Shown piece by piece: positions 24,748-33,530 of a stretch of DNA of 38,310 bases. The notes below the pieces were generated by a model. It searched no databases. It had not been told where the DNA came from and saw nothing but the letters and a program-made list of their open reading frames with translations. The translations under genes and the position numbers were made by a program. The DNA lies in NCBI GenBank assembly GCA_024275575.1, contig JAJRYV010000058.1, positions 1 through 38,310 on the forward strand, given 5' to 3'. Positions within the stretch are counted from its first letter, which is position 1; each line of letters begins with the position of its first letter. This DNA is from a bacterium. GTDB taxonomy: Bacteria > Zhuqueibacterota > Zhuqueibacteria > Zhuqueibacterales > Geothermadaptataceae.

Positions 24748-26040
24748 ATGTTAAAGATTTTAAAGTACTTTTTTACCCTTTCATTTTTGGTCACTATTTT
24801 TTATGCCATTGCTGTGTTGATTTGGGGGATTCAAAACCGGCCGCTGGTGGTCAACCGGCAGGATTTGACGACGCAGGAAGCGGGCAAAATAAAACGTCTG
24901 GCCCACACGGTCGATCCGAGGGCGATGGAAAAGGACGAGGTTAAAAATATCACGCTCACTGAATCTGAACTCAATTCGATTCTTGCTTATGCCGCAAACC
25001 GCATTTTTTGGGATGTCGCGGCCCGCGTCGATATTCAACCGAATCATTTCAATATCGACGCGACGCTGAAATTACCCGATGAACTTACCGGCAACTACCT
25101 GAATATTGAGATCGATTTCGCCGGGCGTGGCGTGGAAAATCTCGATGTTGAGGCATTGCGAATCGGCGCTGTACCTTTTCCGGCTTTTACCTTCAAACCG
25201 GTGCTTACCCTGCTGCATCCGCTTTTACTGCGCAGCACAAATTATCGGCTTTTGTTCGATATTATCAAAAGTATGCGCGATGTACAGTTTAATGAAAATC
25301 AATTGCGAGTCGTTTACCAGCACGATCCGGAGAATCTCTTGCGCACGCGCCGGCAGGTCAGCGGTTTTTTGCTTACCGATATCGAAATCGGACGGCTGCG
25401 CGCATACAATAAGCACTTGTTGCAATATTCAGATTCGCAGCGAAAATCCCGGGCAGGGTTTCCAATGTACAAATTTTTGCAGCATCTTTTTGAACTGGCA
25501 GAAAAACGTACGGCAAAATCCGGTAAAGCTGTTGAAGAAAATCGTGCCATTCTCATCGTTCTCGCCGCATACAGCCATGGTTCTTCACTGGAAAAATGGA
25601 TCGGTACCGGCCCGGAAGGTGAACGTATTTCACGCCATCGTCTGATGCTGCGCCACCGGGGTGATCTGGCAAAGCACTTTCTTATTTCCGCCGGCATCAC
25701 CGCTGCTGCGGGTTCGGACCTGGCGAATTTTGTCGGCGTTTTTAAAGAGATGAATGATTCCCGCGGTGGCTCCGGATTTAGTTTTCCTGATTTGACCGCC
25801 GACCGTGCTGGGGTTATTTTTGCTGAAACTGCGATGGACCGCAGCAAAGCCGGCTCATTGCAGCAAAGTATGATGAAAATCCGCAATGAAGGCGAATTCA
25901 TGCCGCAAATTGACCGTCTGCCGGAAGGTCTGCAGGAAGTCGATTTCAACCGCATTTATCAAAAAGAAAACAGCCTCGAGTACCAGCGTGTAACACGCGA
26001 AATTGACAGACGAATCAGGGCTTGTCCGATTTATCAATAA
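24748..26040 (+). CDS. Uncharacterised membrane-anchored protein
   Basis: This 430-residue protein begins with one uncleaved-looking hydrophobic segment (about 5-28), which would anchor a large soluble domain outside the inner membrane. The middle (about 65-200) looks like a lipid- or ligand-binding beta-rich domain (FNIDATLKLPDEL, YLNIEIDFAG). The C-terminal half is helical, with RHRGDLAKHFLISAGITAA (302-320) and DSRGGSGFSFPDLTADRAG (337-355). I have an impression of similar blocks in proteobacterial hypothetical proteins but know no assigned function. No catalytic motif is certain. The ATG at 24748 has a weak ribosome site. It follows the hsp20 terminator by about 190 bases and precedes the carbohydrate locus by 291 bases, so it is probably a single-gene unit. 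Confidence 0.75.
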   Translation: MLKILKYFFTLSFLVTIFYAIAVLIWGIQNRPLVVNRQDLTTQEAGKIKRLAHTVDPRAMEKDEVKNITLTESELNSILAYAANRIFWDVAARVDIQPNHFNIDATLKLPDELTGNYLNIEIDFAGRGVENLDVEALRIGAVPFPAFTFKPVLTLLHPLLLRSTNYRLLFDIIKSMRDVQFNENQLRVVYQHDPENLLRTRRQVSGFLLTDIEIGRLRAYNKHLLQYSDSQRKSRAGFPMYKFLQHLFELAEKRTAKSGKAVEENRAILIVLAAYSHGSSLEKWIGTGPEGERISRHRLMLRHRGDLAKHFLISAGITAAAGSDLANFVGVFKEMNDSRGGSGFSFPDLTADRAGVIFAETAMDRSKAGSLQQSMMKIRNEGEFMPQIDRLPEGLQEVDFNRIYQKENSLEYQRVTREIDRRIRACPIYQ

Positions 26041-26331
26041 TGTCTTTTTCAACTGCCTGCCTGTCATGAAATACGGCTCTCTTATTTGCTTTCCAGTGAA
26101 AATATCCTAACATTGCACGCCATGCCGTTATTACCTGGAGTGTAAAAAATTGTCTTCAGATGTCCCCTGCGTTTTATTTCAATTGTTTTTTAAGAATAAG
26201 ATTGCCTTTATAATTGATATCTTAGAGCCGAAAAGTAAATCGGCTGCGGTGGAGCGTGCTGCTTATTTTGTTTACCTGCAGCGCTAACGCTTATGAAATG
26301 TTATGATTTACTGATGCCTGTGAGGAGCAAT

Positions 26332-27504
26332 ATGGCTGCAAAAGAAAAATTAAAAATGGGCATGGTCGGCGGCGGCCCGGGAGCATTTATCGGCGAAGTG
26401 CATCGAAGAGCTGCACGGCTCGACGGCCAAATTGATATCGTTGCCGGTGCTTTCGATATCGAGGCGGCGAAATCGCAACAGACCGGCCGGGAGCTCTCAC
26501 TGGACCCGAGGCGGGTTTATGATGACTATCAGAAAATGATTGCCGGCGAGCTGGCAGTGCCGGAAAATGAACGTATCGATTTCGTTTCTATCACCACACC
26601 CAACAACTGGCATTTCCCCATAGCGCGCGATTTCCTCAAATCCGGTTTTCACATCATGTGCGAAAAACCGATGACGATTTCAGTTGATGAAGCCCTGCAG
26701 CTCGAAAAAATCGTCAACGAAACCGGTAAAGTTTTCGGATTGATGCACACCTACACCGGCTATCCTATGGTCAAACTGGGGCGAGACATGATCAAAACTG
26801 GTGAACTGGGAAAAATCCGCAAGGTCATCGTGCAGTACAAACAGGACTGGCTTTCTACGGCGCTGGAAAAAGAAGGACAGCAGCAGGCTGTGTGGCGCAG
26901 CGATCCCAAACAATCCGGTGCCGGCGGCGCCCTCGGCGATATCGGTACCCATGCCGCCAATCTCGCGGAATATATGACCGGCCTGAAGATTACTCATATT
27001 TGCGCTGATCTCAACACTTTTGTCGAAGGGCGCATTCTCGATGATGACGCCAACTGCCTGCTTAAACTCGAGCAGGGCGCCAAAGGTCTGTTACACGTCA
27101 GTCAAATCGCTGTCGGCGAGGAAAACCATCTCGCAATCTGGATTTACGGCGAGAAAAAAAGCCTGCGCTGGAATCAGGAAAACCCCACCAATTTGAAAAT
27201 CGGGACGCTCGGCGGCAGCACGGAAATCTGGAAACGCGGCAATGCCTACGTTGCTGAAAAAAGCGCTGCCGCGTCCAGAGCCACCCGGATTCCGCCGGGC
27301 CATCCGGAAGGTTTTTTCGAAGCTTTCGCCAATCATTACTGCAATTTTGCCGACACGATTCGTGCCAGTAAAGCAGGGACCGAGCCATCCGAATTAATTC
27401 TTGATTTTCCACAGGTCGACGATGGTGTTCGGGGGATGTATTTTATTGAAAAAGTCATCGAAAACAGTCGTGGCAATGAAAAATGGACGGAGATAAACGC
27501 TTAG
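26332..27504 (+). CDS. Gfo/Idh/MocA-family oxidoreductase (cytoplasmic)
   Basis: The 390-residue protein has an N-terminal Rossmann domain with the unusual loop MVGGGPGAFIGEVH (11-24), then the family EKP motif (Lys112 in CEKPMTIS) and a C-terminal beta-sheet domain with GALGDIGTHAANLAEY (Asp203, His207). Members oxidise or reduce sugar and cyclitol hydroxyls with NAD(P). I chose the ATG at 26332, preceded by GAGGAG 5 bases upstream. The upstream in-frame ATG at 26293 lacks a ribosome site. Unlike the other three homologues here it has no Tat leader, so it works in the cytoplasm. A strong terminator follows, before the isomerase gene. Confidence 0.93.
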   Translation: MAAKEKLKMGMVGGGPGAFIGEVHRRAARLDGQIDIVAGAFDIEAAKSQQTGRELSLDPRRVYDDYQKMIAGELAVPENERIDFVSITTPNNWHFPIARDFLKSGFHIMCEKPMTISVDEALQLEKIVNETGKVFGLMHTYTGYPMVKLGRDMIKTGELGKIRKVIVQYKQDWLSTALEKEGQQQAVWRSDPKQSGAGGALGDIGTHAANLAEYMTGLKITHICADLNTFVEGRILDDDANCLLKLEQGAKGLLHVSQIAVGEENHLAIWIYGEKKSLRWNQENPTNLKIGTLGGSTEIWKRGNAYVAEKSAAASRATRIPPGHPEGFFEAFANHYCNFADTIRASKAGTEPSELILDFPQVDDGVRGMYFIEKVIENSRGNEKWTEINA

Positions 27505-27552
27505 AAATTACACGTGAAATTTCCCTATCGGACAAAACTCTGTGCATATGTT

Positions 27553-27589
27553 AAAGATAACATCTCACACCGGGATGTTATCTTTTTTT
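27553..27589 (+). terminator. Intrinsic terminator inside the carbohydrate locus
   Basis: A 12-bp perfect stem AAAGATAACATC / GATGTTATCTTT with a 9-base loop ends in a T-run of seven. It lies 48 bases after the first oxidoreductase stop and only 43 bases before the isomerase ATG. That isomerase must therefore use read-through or a promoter within or before the stem. Confidence 0.88.
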
Positions 27590-27632
27590 AGACTTCAAAT
27601 ATCAAGAAAAATAGAACGAAAGAGGATAAATC

Positions 27633-28625
27633 ATGGCCAGACCAGTTACACTTTTTACCGGGCAATGGGCGGATCTTCCACTCAAAATCGTTGCTGAAAA
27701 AGCCGCAAAATGGGGCTATGAAGGCCTCGAGTTGGCATGCTGGGGGGATCATTTTAATGTGTTCCGCGCTGCAGAAGATGTGGAATATTGCAAAAAACAA
27801 AGGGAAATCCTCGCTAAAAACGAGCTGCAGGTATACGCTATCAGCAACCATCTTGCCGGACAACTGGTTTGCGATCTCAATAACGATGAACGCAGCGATG
27901 GATTCGCCCCGGCAGATTGCGCCGGTGATGCGGAGAAAAAACGTACCTGGGCCGTGGAAGCGATGAAAAATTCCGCCCGTGCAGCTAAAAATCTCGGCGT
28001 TTCCGTGGTCAACGGTTTCACCGGTTCTTCCATCTGGCACCTGCTCTACAGTTTCCCGCCGGTCGGTGAAGAAACCATCGAAGCTGGCTTCCAAAATTTT
28101 GCCGATATGTGGAACCCTATCTTCGATGTCTTCGACGAATGCGGCGTCAAGTTTGCGCTGGAGGTGCACCCGACAGAAATCGCTTTTGATATTGTCACGG
28201 CAAAACGGGCGATCGAAGCGATCGGCGGCCGCAAAACTTTCGGCTTCAATTTCGATCCCAGTCATCTGCTCTGGCAAATGATCGACCCGGTCTTTTTTCT
28301 CGATGAGTTCAAATATCGAATTTACCATTGCCACATGAAAGATGCCGCCCTGCAATTGAACGGGTATAATGGCATTTTAGCCTCACACCTCAATTTTGGT
28401 CACCCGCAGCGCGGCTGGGATTTTCGCAGCCTCGGCCACGGCGATGTCGATTTTGAGGAAATTATCCGCACCCTCAACCATATCGGCTACGAAGGCCCGC
28501 TTTCGGTGGAATGGGAAGACAGCGGTATGGAACGTGAATTTGGCGCCAAAGAAGCCTGTGAATTCGTCCACAGTATCAATTTTTCACCGTCGAATATTGC
28601 CTTCGACGCCGCTTTTGATGAATGA
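27633..28625 (+). CDS. Sugar phosphate isomerase/epimerase-like TIM-barrel protein
   Basis: This 330-residue xylose-isomerase-like TIM barrel has the expected metal ligands: Glu177 and His179 in LEVHPTE, Asp208 and His211 in FDPSHL, His234 in HCHMKDA and Glu293 in VEWEDSG. No signal peptide is present. The superfamily includes isomerases, epimerases and, more recently recognised, lyases acting on 3-keto-glycosides and C-glycosides together with Gfo/Idh/MocA partners. The ATG is preceded by AGAGGAT. The gene lies between two such oxidoreductases, which supports a keto-glycoside or keto-inositol role over a sugar-phosphate one. The exact reaction cannot be read from sequence. Confidence 0.92.
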   Translation: MARPVTLFTGQWADLPLKIVAEKAAKWGYEGLELACWGDHFNVFRAAEDVEYCKKQREILAKNELQVYAISNHLAGQLVCDLNNDERSDGFAPADCAGDAEKKRTWAVEAMKNSARAAKNLGVSVVNGFTGSSIWHLLYSFPPVGEETIEAGFQNFADMWNPIFDVFDECGVKFALEVHPTEIAFDIVTAKRAIEAIGGRKTFGFNFDPSHLLWQMIDPVFFLDEFKYRIYHCHMKDAALQLNGYNGILASHLNFGHPQRGWDFRSLGHGDVDFEEIIRTLNHIGYEGPLSVEWEDSGMEREFGAKEACEFVHSINFSPSNIAFDAAFDE

Positions 28626-28649
28626 TAAACAGGGTGTGTTCTGCTGTAC

Positions 28650-28745
28650 AAGCTTGGAGGGGGGAATGATTATAGCCTCACGAGCTCAAAAATCTGTAAA
28701 CCCCGAAAGGGTGGTATATTCTCCTTTTACTGAGTTAACTCGATA
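28650..28745. repeat. Possible REP/MITE-like palindromic stretch
   Basis: The gap between isomerase and oxidoreductase contains CCCCGAAAGGGT (28699-28710) and the perfect palindrome GAGTTAACTC (28732-28741). The left part is AATGATTATAGCCTCACGAG. The CCCCGAAAGGGT type of motif resembles dispersed palindromes in FCB genomes, but this rests on general impression and on one copy in the window. Confidence 0.25.
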
Positions 28746-28779
28746 ACCGGAAGTTGCGCAAATTAAACGAGGAAGGTCG

Positions 28780-30099
28780 ATGTACAAAAAAAAGATCACC
28801 CGCCGTTCTTTTCTAAAAAAGTCCACCGGATTTTCCCTCGGTATTCTGGCCGTACCGTCGATTGTGCCCGCACATATTTTCGCCAAACCCGGTAGGGTCG
28901 CCCCCAGCGATAAAATCACCATCGGCTGCATCGGTGTTGGCGGCCAGGGCACCAGCAACATGCGCTCATTCCTGCAATTGCCCGATGCGCGCGTCGTCGC
29001 CGTCTGTGATGTCGACCGCCGCCATGCCGAGGCTGCACAACATCTCGTCAATCAGAAATACAACGTCGGCGATTGCGCCATTTACAAAGATTTTCGCGAG
29101 GTGCTGGCGCGTAAAGACATCGATGCGGTGATGATCGCAACACCTGATCACTGGCATGCGATCATCGCCGTGGCCGCCGCCCGTGCCGGCAAAGATATTT
29201 ATTGCGAAAAACCGCTGGCCTACACCATCGCCGAAGGCCGCGCCATCGTCGATGCGGTGCAGCGCTATGACATCATCTGGCAGACGGGTAGCTGGCAGCG
29301 CTCGCAGCGTCATTTTCGCTACGCCTGTGAGCTGGTGCGCAGCGGCAAAATCGGCGAGGTGAAAACCGTACGTGTCGGCCTGCCCTACGGAAATTCCATT
29401 CGTGCCGGTTCGACGCAACCCGCACCGGTTCCCGAATATTTCGATTACGATATGTGGCTCGGCCCGGCACCGTTCGTGCCCTATAACCCGACGCGCTGCC
29501 ACTGGAATTTCCGCTGGATCAGCGATTATTCCGGCGGCCAGCTTACCGATTGGGCCGGTCACCACATCGATATCGCCCACTGGGGCATGGATACGGAATT
29601 GAGCGCCGCAACGGAGGTCGAAGGCCGCGCTGTTTATCCGCCGGCAAAAGACGGGCAATTCGACACTCCCAATAGCTATCGTTTTGAAGCGAGATACGCC
29701 GAAGGTTTCACCATGATCGTCGCTGATTCGAGGCAGCAGGAAAAGGGCATGGGCGTACAATTTATGGGCAGCGAAGGCTGGCTGCACGTCGGTCGCGGCA
29801 CTCTGAGTGCCGAACATCCCGCAATACTCAAAACGCGTTTATCTGCCAACGATTCCCGGCTTTACGGGAGCAACGATCACCGTCAGAATTTTCTCGATTG
29901 CATGCGTTCGCGGCAAAAAACCATCACCCCGGTGGAAGTGGCGCACCATTCGATCATGACCGGCCACCTCGGTGTTATCGCCATGAAATTGGGGCGCAAA
30001 TTGCACTTCGATGTAAAAAATGAAAAATTTATTGATGACGCTGACGCCAATCGCCTGCTCATCCGCCCGATGCGCAGCCCATGGCATGTCTCGATTTGA
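28780..30099 (+). CDS. Tat-exported Gfo/Idh/MocA-family oxidoreductase
   Basis: The 439-residue protein starts with a twin-arginine leader (TRRSFLKKS at 7-15, hydrophobic core to about 35). A Rossmann fold with IGCIGVGGQGTSNM follows, then the family Lys144 in CEKPLAYT and the GGQLTDWAGHHIDIAHWG region (253-270, with Asp257, His261, His262 and Asp264). This subgroup, common in Bacteroidota, Planctomycetota and KSB1, binds NAD(P) before export in folded form and acts on sugars in the periplasm. GAGGAAGG precedes the ATG. It is followed by an intrinsic terminator. With the neighbouring isomerase and ThuA protein it fits oxidation of glycosides to keto-glycosides. Confidence 0.93.
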   Translation: MYKKKITRRSFLKKSTGFSLGILAVPSIVPAHIFAKPGRVAPSDKITIGCIGVGGQGTSNMRSFLQLPDARVVAVCDVDRRHAEAAQHLVNQKYNVGDCAIYKDFREVLARKDIDAVMIATPDHWHAIIAVAAARAGKDIYCEKPLAYTIAEGRAIVDAVQRYDIIWQTGSWQRSQRHFRYACELVRSGKIGEVKTVRVGLPYGNSIRAGSTQPAPVPEYFDYDMWLGPAPFVPYNPTRCHWNFRWISDYSGGQLTDWAGHHIDIAHWGMDTELSAATEVEGRAVYPPAKDGQFDTPNSYRFEARYAEGFTMIVADSRQQEKGMGVQFMGSEGWLHVGRGTLSAEHPAILKTRLSANDSRLYGSNDHRQNFLDCMRSRQKTITPVEVAHHSIMTGHLGVIAMKLGRKLHFDVKNEKFIDDADANRLLIRPMRSPWHVSI

Positions 30100-30125
30100 G
30101 AAGCAAAAAAACGGCCATCGATTTG

Positions 30126-30158
30126 ACGGATCGAAAAAATCGTTTGATCCGTATTTTT
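30126..30158 (+). terminator. Intrinsic terminator after the Tat oxidoreductase gene
   Basis: ACGGATC (30126-30132) pairs with GATCCGT (30146-30152) over a 13-base loop that can itself pair (CGA/TCG), followed by ATTTTTG. It starts 27 bases after the stop and lies 34 bases before the next start codon. Confidence 0.65.
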
Positions 30159-30191
30159 GTTTGAGTAAAACTAAAAATAAATGAGTCCCCC

Positions 30192-33100
30192 ATGCAAAAA
30201 CGAACAAACAGAGTCTTTTTTTCTTTTTTTCTTTTTATTTTCAGTGCCGGACTGTTCGCTCAAATTCCTGCTGAAGAACGGGAAAAAATAAAATCTGCGA
30301 TTCCTACCCCGATTTTTGTTGCGGCTAAAACTCCGCGTCATATTCTCGTTTTTACCCGCACCGAGGGCTACCGTCATAAATCGATTCCTTACGGCCTGCA
30401 GATGCTGAAATCGCTGGCAGAAAAAAACGGTGTTTTTACCATCGAGCACAGCGAAGATTACGCTGTATTTACCAAAGAAAACCTGCAAAAATTTGATGCC
30501 GTATTATTTCTCAACACTACCGGCATCAATCTCGGGGATTCAAAATATGGTGAAAATCTGTTGCACTTTGTGAGAAGTGGCAAGGGATTTATCGGCATCC
30601 ATTCGGCAACCGACAATTTCGATAAATGGCCGCAAGCGGCGGCGATGATCGGTGGGCGATTCGCCGGGCATCCCTGGAATAGCAGCGGCACCTGGGCCGT
30701 GAAACTCGATGAGCCTGATCACCCGATTTGCGCTGTGTTCGAAAGCAAAGGCTTTAAAATTAGCGATGAAATCTATCGCATCGGGGCGCCGTTTTCGCGA
30801 GAAAATTGTCGTGTGCTCATCAGTCTCGATCTCGATGATAAAATCACAGCAGCAGCCAAAGGCATTCGGCACAGCGATGTGGATTTACCTATCGCCTGGG
30901 TCAAACCCTTCGGCAAAGGCCGGGTTTTTTACAGCAGTTTCGGCCATAATAATCATATTTACTGGAATGAAAAATTAGTCGCCCACTATCTGGCCGGCAT
31001 TCAATACGCCCTTGGTGATTTGCCGGCGGCCGATTTTTCCAGCGTTGAAAAAAACCTGCGCACCGTCGCCCGCTATGAGTACGGCCAGGATCGCAGTCAT
31101 CTCATCGAACTCAATTTGTTTATTCGAAAATCGATCGCCGACAAAGCCGCGCTTTCGCGTCTGGAAAAACGCTTCATCGCCATTTTAAAAGATAAAAAAA
31201 CACCGCTTGCAGCACAGCAATACATCTGCGACCGCCTGAGTTTGATGGGCACAAAAGAAAGCGTTAAAACGCTGGCGAAAATGCTGCGAAATCCGGTTTC
31301 GTTTGAATTTGCCCGTTTCGCGCTCGAGCGCATCCCTGCCCCGGAAGCCGGCAAAGCTTTGCTAAAGTCGTTGAAAAAAGTGAAAACCGGGCACAGAATC
31401 GGCGTCATCACCTCATTGGGGGTTCGTAAGGAGCAAACAGCAATCGACGATTTGGGCAAGTTGCTGCTCGATAAAAACCCTGTAATCGCCACCGCAGCCG
31501 TTCGCGCATTGGGCGAAATCGCCGGCGTTCCGGCGATTGAAATTCTCACCCATGCGAAAATGAAATTGGCCGAACCTGTGCGGGCTAATTGCATCGATGC
31601 GCTGCTCAATGCGGCTGATCAACAAATGGCGCAGGGAAATTCTGCCACGGCAGCGGCAATTTATCGCGCACTCAACACGAAAACGGAAACTGCTGCGGTT
31701 CGCCGCGCCGCCATCCGCGGACAGATTCTCGCCGAACCGCAAAACGCTGCTGGTTTTATTGTTGAAATACTACACTCGAACGAGCTTAACCTGCATGCCG
31801 CAGTCTTCAGCACCGTGCGTGATTTGCCGCATGATACGGATTTATCCGCGGTTGCGGAGTTATTGAAAAATTCGGAATTTGACCAGGCCGCGCCATTGCT
31901 CACATCGCTTTCGGCGCATAAACAAACAGCGGTGACGACGGCGGTGATGGATTTGGCACGCCACGAAAACCGGGTCATCCGGCTGGCGGCGTTGACGGCA
32001 TTGCAAAATGTTGGCAATGCTGAATCTGTTGAAATTCTGGCGGCCGCTGCTGCCGATGGGGGAGAGGGTCGTGAAATTGCCCGCCAAAGTTTGTATTCCA
32101 TGCGTGGGAAAGAAATCGATGCCAGAATCCTGCAGATGATTCCGCAGGTCGAAGCGCCGGTTAAAATCGAACTGCTGAAAAGTATCGTCGAACGCGGGAT
32201 CGACAACAGCGAAAGTATTGTGCTGGCGACTGCAGGAGATGAAAACTCCCGTATCAGACTCGAGAGTGCGCGCGTTTTGCGCCTGACTGCTTCCTCGGAT
32301 ATTTTACCGCAACTGATCACTCTGCTGCAAAAGTCTGAAAAAAAGATGGTGGTCAATGCGTTTGAAAAAGCGATCATTGCCGTTGCCGGGCGTGCGGCAG
32401 ACAAACAACTCGCGAGCGATGTTTTGCTGCAAGCGCTGGACTCGACCGCTGATGTGATGACCGCTGCGGCCCTGATGTCCGCGCTCGCTGATCTGGGACA
32501 AAATGGCGCTTTGCCGGTTTTGTTGGCCAATTTTAGCAATGAAAATCTCGACCGGCAAAATGCTGCCATTCGTGCTCTCGCTGCCTGGCCCGATAGCCGC
32601 CCGCTGCTGGCGCTTTTCAAATTGGTGAAAAGTGATAAAAAAGATACACGGCAAATTCTTGCTTTGCGCAGTTACGTCGAATTAAAAGCACGCGAGCAGG
32701 GGAATCCGGAAAAGCTCGCCGCAGATTTCCGGCAAGCAATGAAACTGGCAGCCAATGTTGCAGAACAGAAACGGGTGTTGGCGGCGCTGGCGAAAGTCCC
32801 CACTGTTGAGGCTGCAAAACTGGCGCTTACTTACACTGAAAATGCTGATTTACAGGCTGAAGCCGGGTTTGCTGCCGTTGATATTGCAGCCGCGGCAGTC
32901 GCTGAAAATCCACCCTGGTTTGCCGGTATCTTAAAATCTCTTGTGAATGAAAACAGCAACACAACTTTGCAGAAGAAAGCACGCAAGGTTTTGCAAACGA
33001 TTAAAATGATCGACGGGCACATCATCAACTGGCAGGTGAACGGACCTTATTTTGCCAAAAATGTCGACCTGTTTTCATTTGCTTTTCCTCCGGAAGTTTC

Positions 33101-33488
33101 TATGGATTCCGATTCGGGCTGGTGGAAAATGCCAGCGATTACCGATGAAGAAGACCCCTGGCGCCTCGATTTGCGTGAGGCCATCGGCGGCTCCAATCGG
33201 GTGGCCTATTTACGCACGACAATCGAAGTCGCCGATGCTGGAAGATACAAACTCGAACTCGGCAGCGACGATGGTGTACGCCTCTGGGTCAATGGTGAAA
33301 ATGTATTTGATTTAAACGTTATGCGCGGCATCAATCCTGCTGATAATGCCGTTGAGGTCTCTCTGAAAAAAGGAAGGAATACATTGTTTTTTAAAATTAC
33401 ACAGGGTTCGGGTGGTTGGGGAGCCTGCGCCCGTATCCGCAACCTCGACGGCAGTCAAGTTGATGGACTCAGGGTGATGAAATATTAG
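30192..33488 (+). CDS. Secreted ThuA - HEAT repeat - PA14/lectin-like fusion protein
   Basis: The 1098-residue protein has a signal peptide (about 1-23, AGLFA-Q). The ThuA domain (about 48-280) shows VFTRTEGYRHKSIPYG, GFIGIHSATDNF, GGRFAGHPW and GRVFYSSFGHNNHIYW. A long alpha-helical HEAT/PBS-lyase-type repeat region (about 290-930) follows, then a C-terminal beta-sandwich (about 965-1098; LELGSDDGVRLWVNGENVFD, LFFKITQGSGGWG) like PA14 or galactose-binding modules. ThuA proteins have a glutamine-amidotransferase-like fold and act with Gfo/Idh/MocA partners in disaccharide metabolism such as trehalose use. The HEAT region may be a scaffold and the C-terminal part may bind glycan. It lies 43 bases before the next gene, with no terminator seen, so the two may be co-transcribed. 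Confidence 0.9.
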   Translation: MQKRTNRVFFSFFLFIFSAGLFAQIPAEEREKIKSAIPTPIFVAAKTPRHILVFTRTEGYRHKSIPYGLQMLKSLAEKNGVFTIEHSEDYAVFTKENLQKFDAVLFLNTTGINLGDSKYGENLLHFVRSGKGFIGIHSATDNFDKWPQAAAMIGGRFAGHPWNSSGTWAVKLDEPDHPICAVFESKGFKISDEIYRIGAPFSRENCRVLISLDLDDKITAAAKGIRHSDVDLPIAWVKPFGKGRVFYSSFGHNNHIYWNEKLVAHYLAGIQYALGDLPAADFSSVEKNLRTVARYEYGQDRSHLIELNLFIRKSIADKAALSRLEKRFIAILKDKKTPLAAQQYICDRLSLMGTKESVKTLAKMLRNPVSFEFARFALERIPAPEAGKALLKSLKKVKTGHRIGVITSLGVRKEQTAIDDLGKLLLDKNPVIATAAVRALGEIAGVPAIEILTHAKMKLAEPVRANCIDALLNAADQQMAQGNSATAAAIYRALNTKTETAAVRRAAIRGQILAEPQNAAGFIVEILHSNELNLHAAVFSTVRDLPHDTDLSAVAELLKNSEFDQAAPLLTSLSAHKQTAVTTAVMDLARHENRVIRLAALTALQNVGNAESVEILAAAAADGGEGREIARQSLYSMRGKEIDARILQMIPQVEAPVKIELLKSIVERGIDNSESIVLATAGDENSRIRLESARVLRLTASSDILPQLITLLQKSEKKMVVNAFEKAIIAVAGRAADKQLASDVLLQALDSTADVMTAAALMSALADLGQNGALPVLLANFSNENLDRQNAAIRALAAWPDSRPLLALFKLVKSDKKDTRQILALRSYVELKAREQGNPEKLAADFRQAMKLAANVAEQKRVLAALAKVPTVEAAKLALTYTENADLQAEAGFAAVDIAAAAVAENPPWFAGILKSLVNENSNTTLQKKARKVLQTIKMIDGHIINWQVNGPYFAKNVDLFSFAFPPEVSMDSDSGWWKMPAITDEEDPWRLDLREAIGGSNRVAYLRTTIEVADAGRYKLELGSDDGVRLWVNGENVFDLNVMRGINPADNAVEVSLKKGRNTLFFKITQGSGGWGACARIRNLDGSQVDGLRVMKY

Positions 33489-33530
33489 TGTGAGAACTCT
33501 GTCAGGGCTAGGCATGAGGAAAGGAAAATA

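Noticed and set aside
26209-26214. Perfect TATAAT upstream of the first oxidoreductase
   Set aside because: No acceptable -35 lies at 16-18 bases (TTGTTT is at 20), and the region is AT-rich, so it is not called as a promoter.
31661-32620. 319-codon open frame on - antisense to the ThuA-HEAT gene
   Set aside because: It is very Ser/Ala/Arg-rich with no recognisable fold, as expected for the reverse of HEAT-repeat coding sequence.
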